A DNA stretch of 64,000 nucleotides from JAPUDQ01 sp964535835 (GTDB lineage Bacteria > Patescibacteriota > Saccharimonadia > Saccharimonadales > Saccharimonadaceae), in assembly GCA_964535835.1 (NCBI GenBank), contig CAZHUZ010000001.1, forward strand, positions 46,967-110,966. The letters are read 5' to 3'. The position numbers were made by a program, and so were the translations under genes. Shown here piece after piece: positions 35,665 to 44,500 of this stretch (positions are counted from its first letter, which is position 1; every line of letters begins with the position of its first letter). The notes below the pieces were generated by a model. It saw only the letters and a program-made list of their open reading frames with translations. It searched no databases and was not told the DNA's origin.

Positions 35665-36159
35665 ATGACACTTTGTGTCGGACTGTTCGGGACATGTGGT
35701 CGCAGCACCTGGCGTGACGCCTTCATAAAGCGTTACGAAGAACTCGACATTCAGTACTTCAACCCGCAAGTTGACGACTGGAAGCCAGAGGACGCTGAGA
35801 TCGAAGCTGAGCATCTGGCAGAAGATGCTGTCATTCTCTTTCCGATCACCGGAGAGACCTATGGCACTGGCTCGCTGTCAGAAACTGGCTTCTCGGCACT
35901 CCAGGCACTCCGACTCAATGCTCACCGCGACTTCGTTGTCATGATCGAGAGAGATCTCGACCCCAGCCTCGATGACGCAGTGGCTCGCAAAGAGTCGATC
36001 AGGGCACGAGCACTCGTTGCCAAGCATCTTGAGAAACTCGACATGGCGAATATCTACATCGTCGATTCACTCGAAGACATGTTGGCGCTCAGCATCGAGC
36101 TCTACCACATCGCCCAAGTCAGACTACGCATCGAGAGCTACCGGCTTCGAAGCACCTGA
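35665..36159 (+). CDS. Nucleoside 2-deoxyribosyltransferase-like protein
   Basis: 164 aa. The N-terminal VGLFGTCGRSTWRDAFIKRY and QYFNPQVDDWKPEDAEIEAEHL plus AVILFPITGETYGTGSLSETGFSALQAL resemble the Nuc_deoxyri_tr2 group (glycosyl transfer on nucleotides, related to toxin and phage-defence nucleotide enzymes). The family call is tentative. The gene has a CGGAGG site 5 nt before ATG, a leader, a terminator and GC-rich codons unlike the neighbours, all suggesting recent acquisition. Confidence 0.7.
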   Translation: MTLCVGLFGTCGRSTWRDAFIKRYEELDIQYFNPQVDDWKPEDAEIEAEHLAEDAVILFPITGETYGTGSLSETGFSALQALRLNAHRDFVVMIERDLDPSLDDAVARKESIRARALVAKHLEKLDMANIYIVDSLEDMLALSIELYHIAQVRLRIESYRLRST

Positions 36160-36189
36160 CAACCAGAAATCGCTAACCGAGAACGGTTC

Positions 36190-36219
36190 GCCCGCGCTGA
36201 AATATGCGCGGGCATTCTC
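36190..36219. terminator. Bidirectional terminator between the transferase gene and msrA
   Basis: Stem GCCCGCGC/GCGCGGGC (loop TGAAATAT), extendable by GAGAA/TTCTC, followed on the plus strand by GTTTTAT. It sits between the two convergent stops. Confidence 0.75.
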
Positions 36220-36222
36220 GTT

Positions 36223-36699
36223 TTATGATTTTGTTCGTATGTAGTGACAGGTATACCCACCCGGGTGTTTTTGTAGATAATCCTGATGCTCGTCTTCGGC
36301 TGACCAAAATTTGACATACGGCTCAAGACTCGTTGTGGCATTGCCATCATACAATCCGGAAGCATCTATGCGCTCGATTGCTTGCTCGGCGAGCTGTTTT
36401 TGCTCAGCTGTCTCATAAAAAATTGCCGATCGATAGCTCGTGCCGATATCGTTGCCCTGCTGGTTGAGCGTCGTCGGGTCATGGATGCGAAAAAAGAAAT
36501 CAAGCAGCACACTATAGCTCGTCACACTAGGGTCATAGGTAACTTTGAGCGCTTCAGCATGACCAGGATGATGCTCATAGGTTGGATAGTCATTTTTGCC
36601 GCCCATATATCCCACCTCGGTATCGATCACACCCGGTTGATCACGAAACAATTCCTCCATGCCCCAAAAACAGCCACCAGCGAGATATATTGCCTGCAT
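36223..36699 (-). CDS. msrA: Peptide methionine-S-sulfoxide reductase
   Basis: Repairs the S-epimer of oxidised methionine. The catalytic loop GGCFWGMEE is at the N-terminus, followed by GYMGGKNDYPTYEH, HAEALKVTYDP and FFRIHDPTTLNQQGNDIGTSYRSAIF. 158 aa. The start MQAIYLAGGCF is fixed by TATACT 6 nt upstream. Divergent from msrB, with matching leaderless promoters. Confidence 0.96.
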   Translation of the reverse strand: MQAIYLAGGCFWGMEELFRDQPGVIDTEVGYMGGKNDYPTYEHHPGHAEALKVTYDPSVTSYSVLLDFFFRIHDPTTLNQQGNDIGTSYRSAIFYETAEQKQLAEQAIERIDASGLYDGNATTSLEPYVKFWSAEDEHQDYLQKHPGGYTCHYIRTKS

Positions 36700-36705
36700 A
36701 CAACT

Positions 36706-36711
36706 AGTATA
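36706..36711 (-). promoter_or_regulatory. -10 box of msrA, leaderless
   Basis: TATACT on the minus strand, 6 nt (AGTTGT) before the ATG. Confidence 0.68.
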
Positions 36712-36770
36712 TCGCCGCTCCACGCAAAATAATGTGATCGGTATCACTGATTTATCATCATGCTGTATCG

Positions 36771-36776
36771 TATACT
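36771..36776 (+). promoter_or_regulatory. -10 box of msrB, leaderless
   Basis: TATACT with 6 nt (GCTACT) before the ATG at 36783; mirrors the msrA box. Confidence 0.68.
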
Positions 36777-36782
36777 GCTACT

Positions 36783-37154
36783 ATGCACCCAAAACCCGAT
36801 CTGACCGACGAGCAACGCGCCGTGTTGTTTGACCGAGCGACAGAAACACCATTTAGCGGTGCTTTGCTCGGTGAGTCACGCGACGGCAATTATACATGCG
36901 CAAACTGCGGCAACATACTATTTGATTCTGGTACCAAATTTGAATCACATTGCGGTTGGCCGAGTTTTGATCAGGCTCGCGAGGGAGCTGTCACCTACTC
37001 TGCTGATGATTCGCACGGCATGATCCGCACCGAAGTCACCTGCGCCAACTGTGGCGGACATCTCGGGCATGTATTTGACGACGGACCTCGTGAAACCACC
37101 GGCAAACGGTACTGTATCAATTCGCTCTCGATGAAGTTCAAAGCAAAAAATTAA
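36783..37154 (+). CDS. msrB: Peptide methionine-R-sulfoxide reductase
   Basis: Repairs the R-epimer. Two CxxC zinc pairs (YTCANCGNIL and VTCANCGGHLGHVF) and the catalytic RYCINSLSMKF are intact. FESHCGWPSFDQA is typical. 123 aa, the usual length. Partner of the divergent msrA. Confidence 0.96.
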   Translation: MHPKPDLTDEQRAVLFDRATETPFSGALLGESRDGNYTCANCGNILFDSGTKFESHCGWPSFDQAREGAVTYSADDSHGMIRTEVTCANCGGHLGHVFDDGPRETTGKRYCINSLSMKFKAKN

Positions 37155-37232
37155 TCCTCAAAATACTACACTAAATCTAGCCCGCATAGATGACATATGA
37201 TACTATTCCGAAGTAATATTTGGGATACCTAT

Positions 37233-37802
37233 ATGAAACGCTATAAGCAGCAAAATGGAATTACTGAAATTATACTGGCATTTGTTGGTTTATTTATCAT
37301 TGCTTCTATTATGGATGGTAATTCGTCTGGATCGTCAAATGTTAATACGTTTATTGCAATTAGCGGTTTAGTAATCGGTGGGTTTCTGTATGTAAAATAT
37401 CATGACAAATTAAACGCACCAATCAGATTTTCAAATAGACCTGCTCAATTATTTGCCGATTTGGCAAAGGTTGATGCTATGAGTGGAGTAGAGTTTGAAA
37501 ATTATGTAGCTGACCTATTACGTGCACGAAATTATCGCGTGCAGATGCTTGGCGGGAGTGGTGATGGTGGTGTTGACCTCGTCGCACAACTCGGTATGGA
37601 AAAATATGCCATACAGGTCAAACGATATAGTAAACCAATCAGCCGCAATGCAGTCTCCGATGCCGTCGCAGGTAAGAGCCTCCACCGCTGCACGCATGCG
37701 ATGGTCATCACAAATAGCTACTTCACACCAAAGGCTCGTGGCTATACGCGACTTGCTAAATGTCAGTTAGCGAATAGAGAACTGCCCACCAAATTGATCT
37801 AA
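37233..37802 (+). CDS. Mrr-type restriction endonuclease with N-terminal TM helices
   Basis: Two TM helices (about 11-27 and 41-55) are followed by an Mrr_cat-like PD-(D/E)xK domain: SGVEFENYVADLLRARNYRV, GGSGDGGVDLVAQL (catalytic Asp) and YAIQVKRYSKPISRNAV (QxK). The C-terminus has HAMVITNSYFTPKARGYTRL. Such membrane-tethered Mrr proteins may cut foreign or modified DNA at the membrane. The start is at MKRYKQQNG; an in-frame ATG at 37197 is also possible. Convergent with the defence operon at 37854. Confidence 0.8.
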   Translation: MKRYKQQNGITEIILAFVGLFIIASIMDGNSSGSSNVNTFIAISGLVIGGFLYVKYHDKLNAPIRFSNRPAQLFADLAKVDAMSGVEFENYVADLLRARNYRVQMLGGSGDGGVDLVAQLGMEKYAIQVKRYSKPISRNAVSDAVAGKSLHRCTHAMVITNSYFTPKARGYTRLAKCQLANRELPTKLI

Positions 37803-37853
37803 TCAGCAAATTATCCAAGATAAAAGTTAAACGGTTTGGTTTTTTTATTTGGG

Positions 37854-38630
37854 CTAATATTCATAGACTAATTTATTTCGTAAAATCTCGTTATCGATAT
37901 TGTCAAAGAATAGCAATAACATTTCAAAACACTTTTCATAATCAGATTTTGATAACTTTACGTAATCATCTTGGTCGTATTTACTATCGTCAATACCTGC
38001 CGCCTTAAGATTGGAAAAAAAATTTGAATCTGGGAATGACTGGTTATGAACAATAATGTGCCGTAACTGCCAATACTCATGTATTCCTGAAACATATTCA
38101 TCTTCAATTTTAATATCAAAATATCCCTTGAGTATTCCTTGAACTTGTTTCATATTTTGAAAATTTAGTCGTTCTCTTGGATTTTTATCACCCTCAAGTT
38201 TCTCGATCAATAATTCACCCAGCTCGCTATCGGACGACGCGATTAATATTTCATCAAGTGAGAAGCTGATGCTGCTACCTTTTTTCACTTTTAACTTTCT
38301 AAAGTTTTTTATCACCAGAGTATCGAACATTGATCGCATAACTGATTCTGCATTACCAACAAGTAGTACCGTCGCCTGAGAGTATAGTAAGCTACTAATT
38401 TCCTTCTGTTTTTCTTCTACAGAACGAGCCATATTATCAAAAACAGTATTAGCGTTCTTAACTTGCTTTTTGTATCCTATCGGTAAGTCAGTTAAGCCAT
38501 CTCGTAGCCTTCTGAAAGAGTCTGTATAGATAGAATGTAAATTTCTAAAACTCGTAAATATTGCATCAATATCTGCTGTAGATGCTTCAAATTCTGATTT
38601 TACTGTTACAGCTATACTTTTCTTTGTCAT
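37854..38630 (-). CDS. Helical protein with HEPN-like R-x4-H motif, third gene of the defence operon
   Basis: 258 aa, predicted all-helical. A long N-terminal coiled region (about 15-85) is followed by a C-terminal half containing YWQLRHIIVHNQSF (R-x4-H near residue 190), the pattern of HEPN-fold RNases and MAE_28990/RiboL-PSP-type HEPN proteins, where it supplies catalytic residues or pairs with a nucleotidyl partner. Exact family not certain. It starts 13 bp after the methyltransferase stop with an AAGGTGAAGG site, so it belongs to the same operon. Possible effector or abortive toxin. Confidence 0.6.
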   Translation of the reverse strand: MTKKSIAVTVKSEFEASTADIDAIFTSFRNLHSIYTDSFRRLRDGLTDLPIGYKKQVKNANTVFDNMARSVEEKQKEISSLLYSQATVLLVGNAESVMRSMFDTLVIKNFRKLKVKKGSSISFSLDEILIASSDSELGELLIEKLEGDKNPRERLNFQNMKQVQGILKGYFDIKIEDEYVSGIHEYWQLRHIIVHNQSFPDSNFFSNLKAAGIDDSKYDQDDYVKLSKSDYEKCFEMLLLFFDNIDNEILRNKLVYEY

Positions 38631-38642
38631 TACCCTTCACCT

Positions 38643-41549
38643 TTACTTATGTTGGTATGATTCAATAACTTTTTGATCTTCGTCTGATATTCCATAGATT
38701 TTATAAATAAATTGATCGTTGTATCGAATATCATTTTCAGTGTGAATCAAACTCTCTAATGGTATAACAAACGGGATTTTAGCCAGATCGCTCGTGTTAA
38801 TCGGTAGAGCGCCTCCCTGCATATGCTGAAGCTTATATTTTTCACGATACCAGAAATTGATTAGATTTGAATTGAGCAACGCTTCAATATACTCTCCATC
38901 ATCTGGATTTTTAGGCACAATTACATTTACTTTCCCACCAAGCGATTGATTGTTCTGAACATATGTAGCCCTAATACGTCCCGTCATCCTGGAAGTATAA
39001 ATTACATCTGAATTAAGCTGTTTTTGTGCAGATTGTCCTCCGTAGTCATCAATGTACTTATCTTCATATTTAATCTCGCCCTCATGAATCTGCGATGCTT
39101 CAATGAACTGAATATTAGAGCCTACCTTCTTATACGTAACCTTTTGCGTCGCAGAGGAAGCACAGAATATATCCGCCACACTGTCATCGCCAAGGCGAAC
39201 ACTTGTGCTTATATCAATTTTTTTCAAGATATCTCTGTATTCACTCACACAAACAGGCTCCTCAATCGGCTGAGGCAAGAGGATTTTCTTTAGCGGATTA
39301 GTGAGATCATAAATATTATTGAACTCACGATAGGTGATTGATTCATCTGGAGGACTATTTTGTAAAAGTGACACAAAAGTATAGGTGGCTGCCGAAAACA
39401 CTTTTGCCCGTGCAAAATCCGATAAACTCACGAGTCGAATATCTCTAATAATATCTCTAAGACCTTTACAATTATCAAGGATCAGATACTGCTGAGGAGA
39501 AATATATGCGAGTATACCGGATATACTCAACTGTTTTATACCAAGCTCGAAGAAGTACGTGTATAGGTTTATCATTTTAGAGTGATGGGCTATTTTATAA
39601 TCAGCAATTATCTCTTTAGTGCTTTTATCTATCTTGCGATAATCAATATATGGAGGGTTGCCGATCACTATGTCAAATCCATTCACCCCAAACATGTAAT
39701 CGATATCAAAGAATTGAGCACATTTGGTACTGTCAAATGGGTCAAACGACTGTAGCTGCTTGGATCGCTGGCTACTGCTCAGACCAACCTGTGCCGTGAG
39801 AGACCGGTACTCTTGGCGTAGTTTTTGTTTGGACTCTTTGGACCGAGCACGGAAATACTTGTCCCGCAGATCGGCAAGCTTGTCTCCGAGATTGTTTTCG
39901 CCAAATATATCGAGTGAATCACCCTCGGCAAGAGGTATCAAACTATTTGCTGTGATAAATTTGAAATCAAGGTTTGGCAATGGTTCATTTCGGAGCTTTT
40001 CCGGCACTTCATCGACTACCAGACTCAGCCATGCTCGCAGACGAGAAATGTCCGCCGCCATGGGATTGATATCGACACCATAGATGGTACTTTGCATAAT
40101 ACCGAGCTTGACTTCGTATTCATCAAGCTTGCGATCGATACGCTGAAATATCCGTACCAGTAACTGCATCATACCCATAGGAAATGCTCCCGAACCACAG
40201 GCTGGGTCCAATACTTTTAGACGCTCTAAAGCTCGGCGTACTTCGTCACGATCGGCAGGACGCTTTTCAAATAGATGCTTAGTCTGATTGCTTTCGTCAT
40301 TTGCCCACTCTTGTTCGGAAGTATCGATAAGCTTGTCGACGACGATAGTATGGTCAAGCACCTTACCATCGAGCTGGGTATAAAGATACTGCCTCAAGCT
40401 CTCACGACACATATAATCGACGATCTCACGTGGGGTGTAAAATGCTCCACTCGCTTTGCGTGCGTTTACTTTGGTCTCATCTACTTGTTCGGCAAGTAGG
40501 TTTTCAAATATTCGTCCGAGCATCTCGGGATCGATAGCAACTTGCTCAAAATCAGGTGTTGATTCATCGGTTGTAAAATTGTATTCGTCAAAAAAATGAA
40601 ATATATTTGCAAAATAGCCTGTCGGGAAACTAATCGCATCATTCTGATCGAGCTCCGACTCATCAAATAGTCCGCCATTGAGATACGGTGTCTTCTGATC
40701 TTTGCGTTCGTCGATAGGAGTATTGAGCGTCGCAAAGAAAAGTTTGCGTAAATGTTCCACATAGTAGGTATCAGAGTTTGTGGTCACTGCAAAATATTTT
40801 TCACTCTCATTGATCACACCCTTTTTTCGTAAAAACCATACAAACAACAATCGTCCGATGAGGCGGTTAGTATACTGTTTTGCATCATCGTTTTCAAAGA
40901 TATTTTTAGATACCAGGTGCTGTGTGAGATCGGTGAAAAACCGAGCAATTTCTTTGTAAAATTTCTTGTTTACTTCCTGCAATTGGAAACTATCCCACAA
41001 TGCACTATGGAGACGCTCCTGCTCAAATATCCCTGACATATCAGACCAATTAGACAAAATAGTTTTTGCAGTATTGGTCAAATGGCCCTCTAATGTCAGT
41101 ACTCTCACGAGTCCACGATTGCTGAGAGCGATTGTCATCGCATCGCCATCAGGATGCAAAAAAAAGTCTATCCCAATCGGTAGTTTTTGCTGACGAGTAA
41201 ATTCAGCATCTTCGTAATTTGGCGTGAAATGCACCGCAGCCATGATGCGTTGGCGCATACTTTTTTTGGCATCCTTGCCCAGACAGTAAAGTTTCGCCTG
41301 TACATGAGCATCGGGATCAACATTGAGACTGACACATGCTCGCTGACTCGTCAGAACAGGGTGCTTCAGAAACCATCCTTCGTGTTGGATGACTTTTTGA
41401 TCCTGCAAAAACGCCTCGGTGTCTGACATAGACGCGCCTAGTAATGCTACAATGCGTCGCGCCAATTCAAGTCCATGATCGTAGCCTGGATCTGATTTGA
41501 GCATATTTACTAATCGATCGATATCTTGCATGCTAGTTCGGTTTGGCAT
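38643..41549 (-). CDS. Eco57I/PglX-like N6-adenine DNA methyltransferase (968 aa)
   Basis: Large class-gamma-type DNA methyltransferase. Motif I VLDPACGSGAFPMGMM near residue 450 binds SAM; the catalytic motif IV is VIGNPPYIDYRK near 630. About 400 residues precede motif I, with the helical segment FEQVAIDPEMLGRIFENLL and KASGAFYTPREIVDYM typical of type IIG/Eco57I, and the last 250 residues look like a target-recognition region (GDDSVADIFCASSATQKVTY onward). No PD-(D/E)xK nuclease motif was found. The start overlaps the helicase stop by 17 bp; a second ATG at 41531 avoids the overlap. Confidence 0.88.
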   Translation of the reverse strand: MPNRTSMQDIDRLVNMLKSDPGYDHGLELARRIVALLGASMSDTEAFLQDQKVIQHEGWFLKHPVLTSQRACVSLNVDPDAHVQAKLYCLGKDAKKSMRQRIMAAVHFTPNYEDAEFTRQQKLPIGIDFFLHPDGDAMTIALSNRGLVRVLTLEGHLTNTAKTILSNWSDMSGIFEQERLHSALWDSFQLQEVNKKFYKEIARFFTDLTQHLVSKNIFENDDAKQYTNRLIGRLLFVWFLRKKGVINESEKYFAVTTNSDTYYVEHLRKLFFATLNTPIDERKDQKTPYLNGGLFDESELDQNDAISFPTGYFANIFHFFDEYNFTTDESTPDFEQVAIDPEMLGRIFENLLAEQVDETKVNARKASGAFYTPREIVDYMCRESLRQYLYTQLDGKVLDHTIVVDKLIDTSEQEWANDESNQTKHLFEKRPADRDEVRRALERLKVLDPACGSGAFPMGMMQLLVRIFQRIDRKLDEYEVKLGIMQSTIYGVDINPMAADISRLRAWLSLVVDEVPEKLRNEPLPNLDFKFITANSLIPLAEGDSLDIFGENNLGDKLADLRDKYFRARSKESKQKLRQEYRSLTAQVGLSSSQRSKQLQSFDPFDSTKCAQFFDIDYMFGVNGFDIVIGNPPYIDYRKIDKSTKEIIADYKIAHHSKMINLYTYFFELGIKQLSISGILAYISPQQYLILDNCKGLRDIIRDIRLVSLSDFARAKVFSAATYTFVSLLQNSPPDESITYREFNNIYDLTNPLKKILLPQPIEEPVCVSEYRDILKKIDISTSVRLGDDSVADIFCASSATQKVTYKKVGSNIQFIEASQIHEGEIKYEDKYIDDYGGQSAQKQLNSDVIYTSRMTGRIRATYVQNNQSLGGKVNVIVPKNPDDGEYIEALLNSNLINFWYREKYKLQHMQGGALPINTSDLAKIPFVIPLESLIHTENDIRYNDQFIYKIYGISDEDQKVIESYQHK

Positions 41550-44500
41550 AGTTGTATACTATCTCCATATTTTCCAGTATATGCTGTTTCGTCGATGCCT
41601 CCATCAGATATTTTGTTGGCTCAGTAATTAACAATAGATCGGCGTCAGTCAACGGCTTATTTTGCTTGATTCGATCGTATGCTTTTCGCATACCATTCTC
41701 AAGTTGTTTCTCATACACACGATTTGTGCCACGTGTGAGAGCGTTGAAGATATCTGTCGTGTCTATACCTAGATTTGTCACGAGATAGTCTAGCACTTGG
41801 GTGTAAGATGGTTTCATCTTGCTGTCGCGTGGACTCTCATACTCACTCGTCGCCAACATCTGTCCATAGCGAGAGATACGCGCTTCAACCGCCTCTTTGT
41901 CAAATTCTATTGCATCACGTATAGGATGGTTATCCTCAGCTGTAGTCTGCATGTATGATAGCGCCGCGAGTGTATCAAATAGCTGCATCGTCCCTGCTCG
42001 TGGTTGTGATGCATAGAACCGCTGATGACCACCGATAACTTCAACTGATTCCTTGTTTTCTGCGTTTTTCACGTCAAATCGTACAAGTGTCAGAGCATCA
42101 GGGACGTTTTTGTTAACGACAGTCTTTGCAGGCAGCATACCCCATTTCCTCTTCGGTATACCATGATAAACACGACGTTTCGTTTCAAGATCCGACTCGG
42201 TGTCAAAACGGCGTAGGTCTGCGATATATCCATCCTCGCCCAACGAGAAATCAGCTTCTTCCTCTAGGGCAGTCATGGCCTGTTGACGTAGTTGTTCATC
42301 TCCCGTAAGGAGTTTGAGCGTCGCATCGATATCAAGGTCATTTGCCGCATCGTCCAAGAAATCTACTGGTTTGGCTTTTTCTCCCAGGATTGACTGGTCT
42401 GTTCCTACTGTGTTGCGGATTAAATCAACCTTGTGTTGCAATCTTTCTACGAGACGGAGGTACTGCTCGAGTTGATGCTGTGGGTGCATATTGTAGATAT
42501 ATACGTTTTTATGCAGAGAACCGAGACGATTTATACGACCATTGCGCTGGATCATCCGAACAGGATTCCAGTGCAAATCATAATTGATCAACACACCACA
42601 ATCCTGTAGATTTTGTCCTTCACTCAGTACATCGGTACTAAATAGATAATCAAGTTCGGTATCAAGCGGCCCCATTTCATAGTGTTTTGCTATCGGTGCA
42701 AAACGTCCTGTGTAGTTTTCTACTAGTTTTTTGTTATGACCCGTAATGAATGCTGCATTTTCATGGTTGATCGCGTTACCAGTAAGCTGTGGGATACGCT
42801 TTTTTAGATACTCTATGGTATCAGCATAGAATGAAAATATGAGCACCTTTTTGCCGGCTGGCTGAGTATTGCGCAGATTTGATAGATGAGCCGCAAACGC
42901 CTCAAGCTTTTTATCTTCATCTGTCAATATTCTGACACATTGGAGAGCGCAATCAATAATCTTGAGATCGAATTCTATATCTGCTTTTAGCTCTGCGATA
43001 TTGTGTGTGCGCTCTGAGATGTCGCTAGATTCTTCGTCGGTATCAAACACAATCTCAGTATCATCATCGCTAAATTCTTTGCGGATAGTATCGATATCTT
43101 TGATGGTGATCAGCTTGCCCTGATCGAGAGCATCACGAAACGTCAGCAGTCTATCACGATACCTTCGTATGCTGATATCCAAGCTCTGCGGTGATGATTC
43201 AAGCCGCTTGAGATACCCAATACGAATAATATTATGGATACTCATCTGAATACGTAAACGAAATCCATCTGATCCCTCTAGTTTATAAGCTCGAAGCTCC
43301 TCTACCGTCTTGTCATAAAATCTGTGCTGGTACAGCATATCTCTATACAACGGCAATCCCAATGATAATACGAGTTGAAATATCATATCAAACGGAGAAT
43401 TAGTCGGCAGCGCATCTTCGTCGATCATAGGTTTTTCGAGCGACCTAAGTGGATGTGATGAACGCTGCGTTTTTTCGAGTAATTCTTCTAGGCTATACGC
43501 AAATATTTTTGTAATAGGCAATGTGCCGTTGAATGCACTCAGAACATCGCGAATCTTTTCAGCCTGTACCGACGTAAAGTCATAAGGCAATGAATCAACT
43601 ATACCTTGAGGGAACTGTTTGAGGTTACCCTCTGAGTCTTTCAACCCGCCATAAGTTGCCTCAATACCCTGTCGTGTCGCCCGAACCATAAAGTGCGACA
43701 ATGCAGGACGAAGTGCCTTTTTTACTTTGTTAAAATTAATTGTCTTACCTTGTTTAGCTTGCGCTTTAATTGAGGCATCAAGCGAACGGATCACTTCATC
43801 AAAATCACGGCTGCGAGGTGGTTCTTTTTCTTCATTTGGTGTGTATAAAATTTTGTATGCACTACGGCTACCTTTTGCCGCAAGTTGGATTTGGTTGGCA
43901 AAATCAGACAGCTGATTGTTGATGGGTGTTGCTGTGAGCATGAGCACGTGGCTATTGGGATTCGCCGCCAACCAATCAAACATCATCTTGTACCTAGCGC
44001 CATTTTCTGATCGAAGATTGTGCGCCTCATCAATCACAAATAGTCTCACTTGCGCGTCTTTATCTATTTGTCGTCGTCGATTTATCTCATCCTCGTTATG
44101 AAGTGATATGATCGAAACATCTGTTAAACCAAATCCTTTTGATAGCTCACTTGTCCACTGGTTTTTGAGCGAAGCGGGCACTATTATCTCTACACGCTGT
44201 CGACCCTCCGGGCTATGTATATAATGATCGATCACGCTCCCCGCAGTATATGTCTTGCCCAGCCCCACCGAATCAGACAGCATCGCCAATCGATAGTTTT
44301 TTAATTTTTTGATAAGTAGATTTGCATTACGCCGCTGAAATTCATATAGACTATTTTCGCGATTAAGTACATCATCATCCTCTAGCTCTTCTTTATATAG
44401 TTGATAGAGTGTAGCGATATACATCTCATATGGACTAAACATCTGATCACCTACCGTCGACGTACTGAGGAGGCGACTAAATTCACCCGTCCATTCCTCT

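Noticed and set aside
38643..41549. Calling the methyltransferase a full type IIG restriction enzyme
   Set aside because: No PD-(D/E)xK nuclease motif was found in its N-terminal 400 residues; the nuclease function more likely lies in the PLD domain of the partner.
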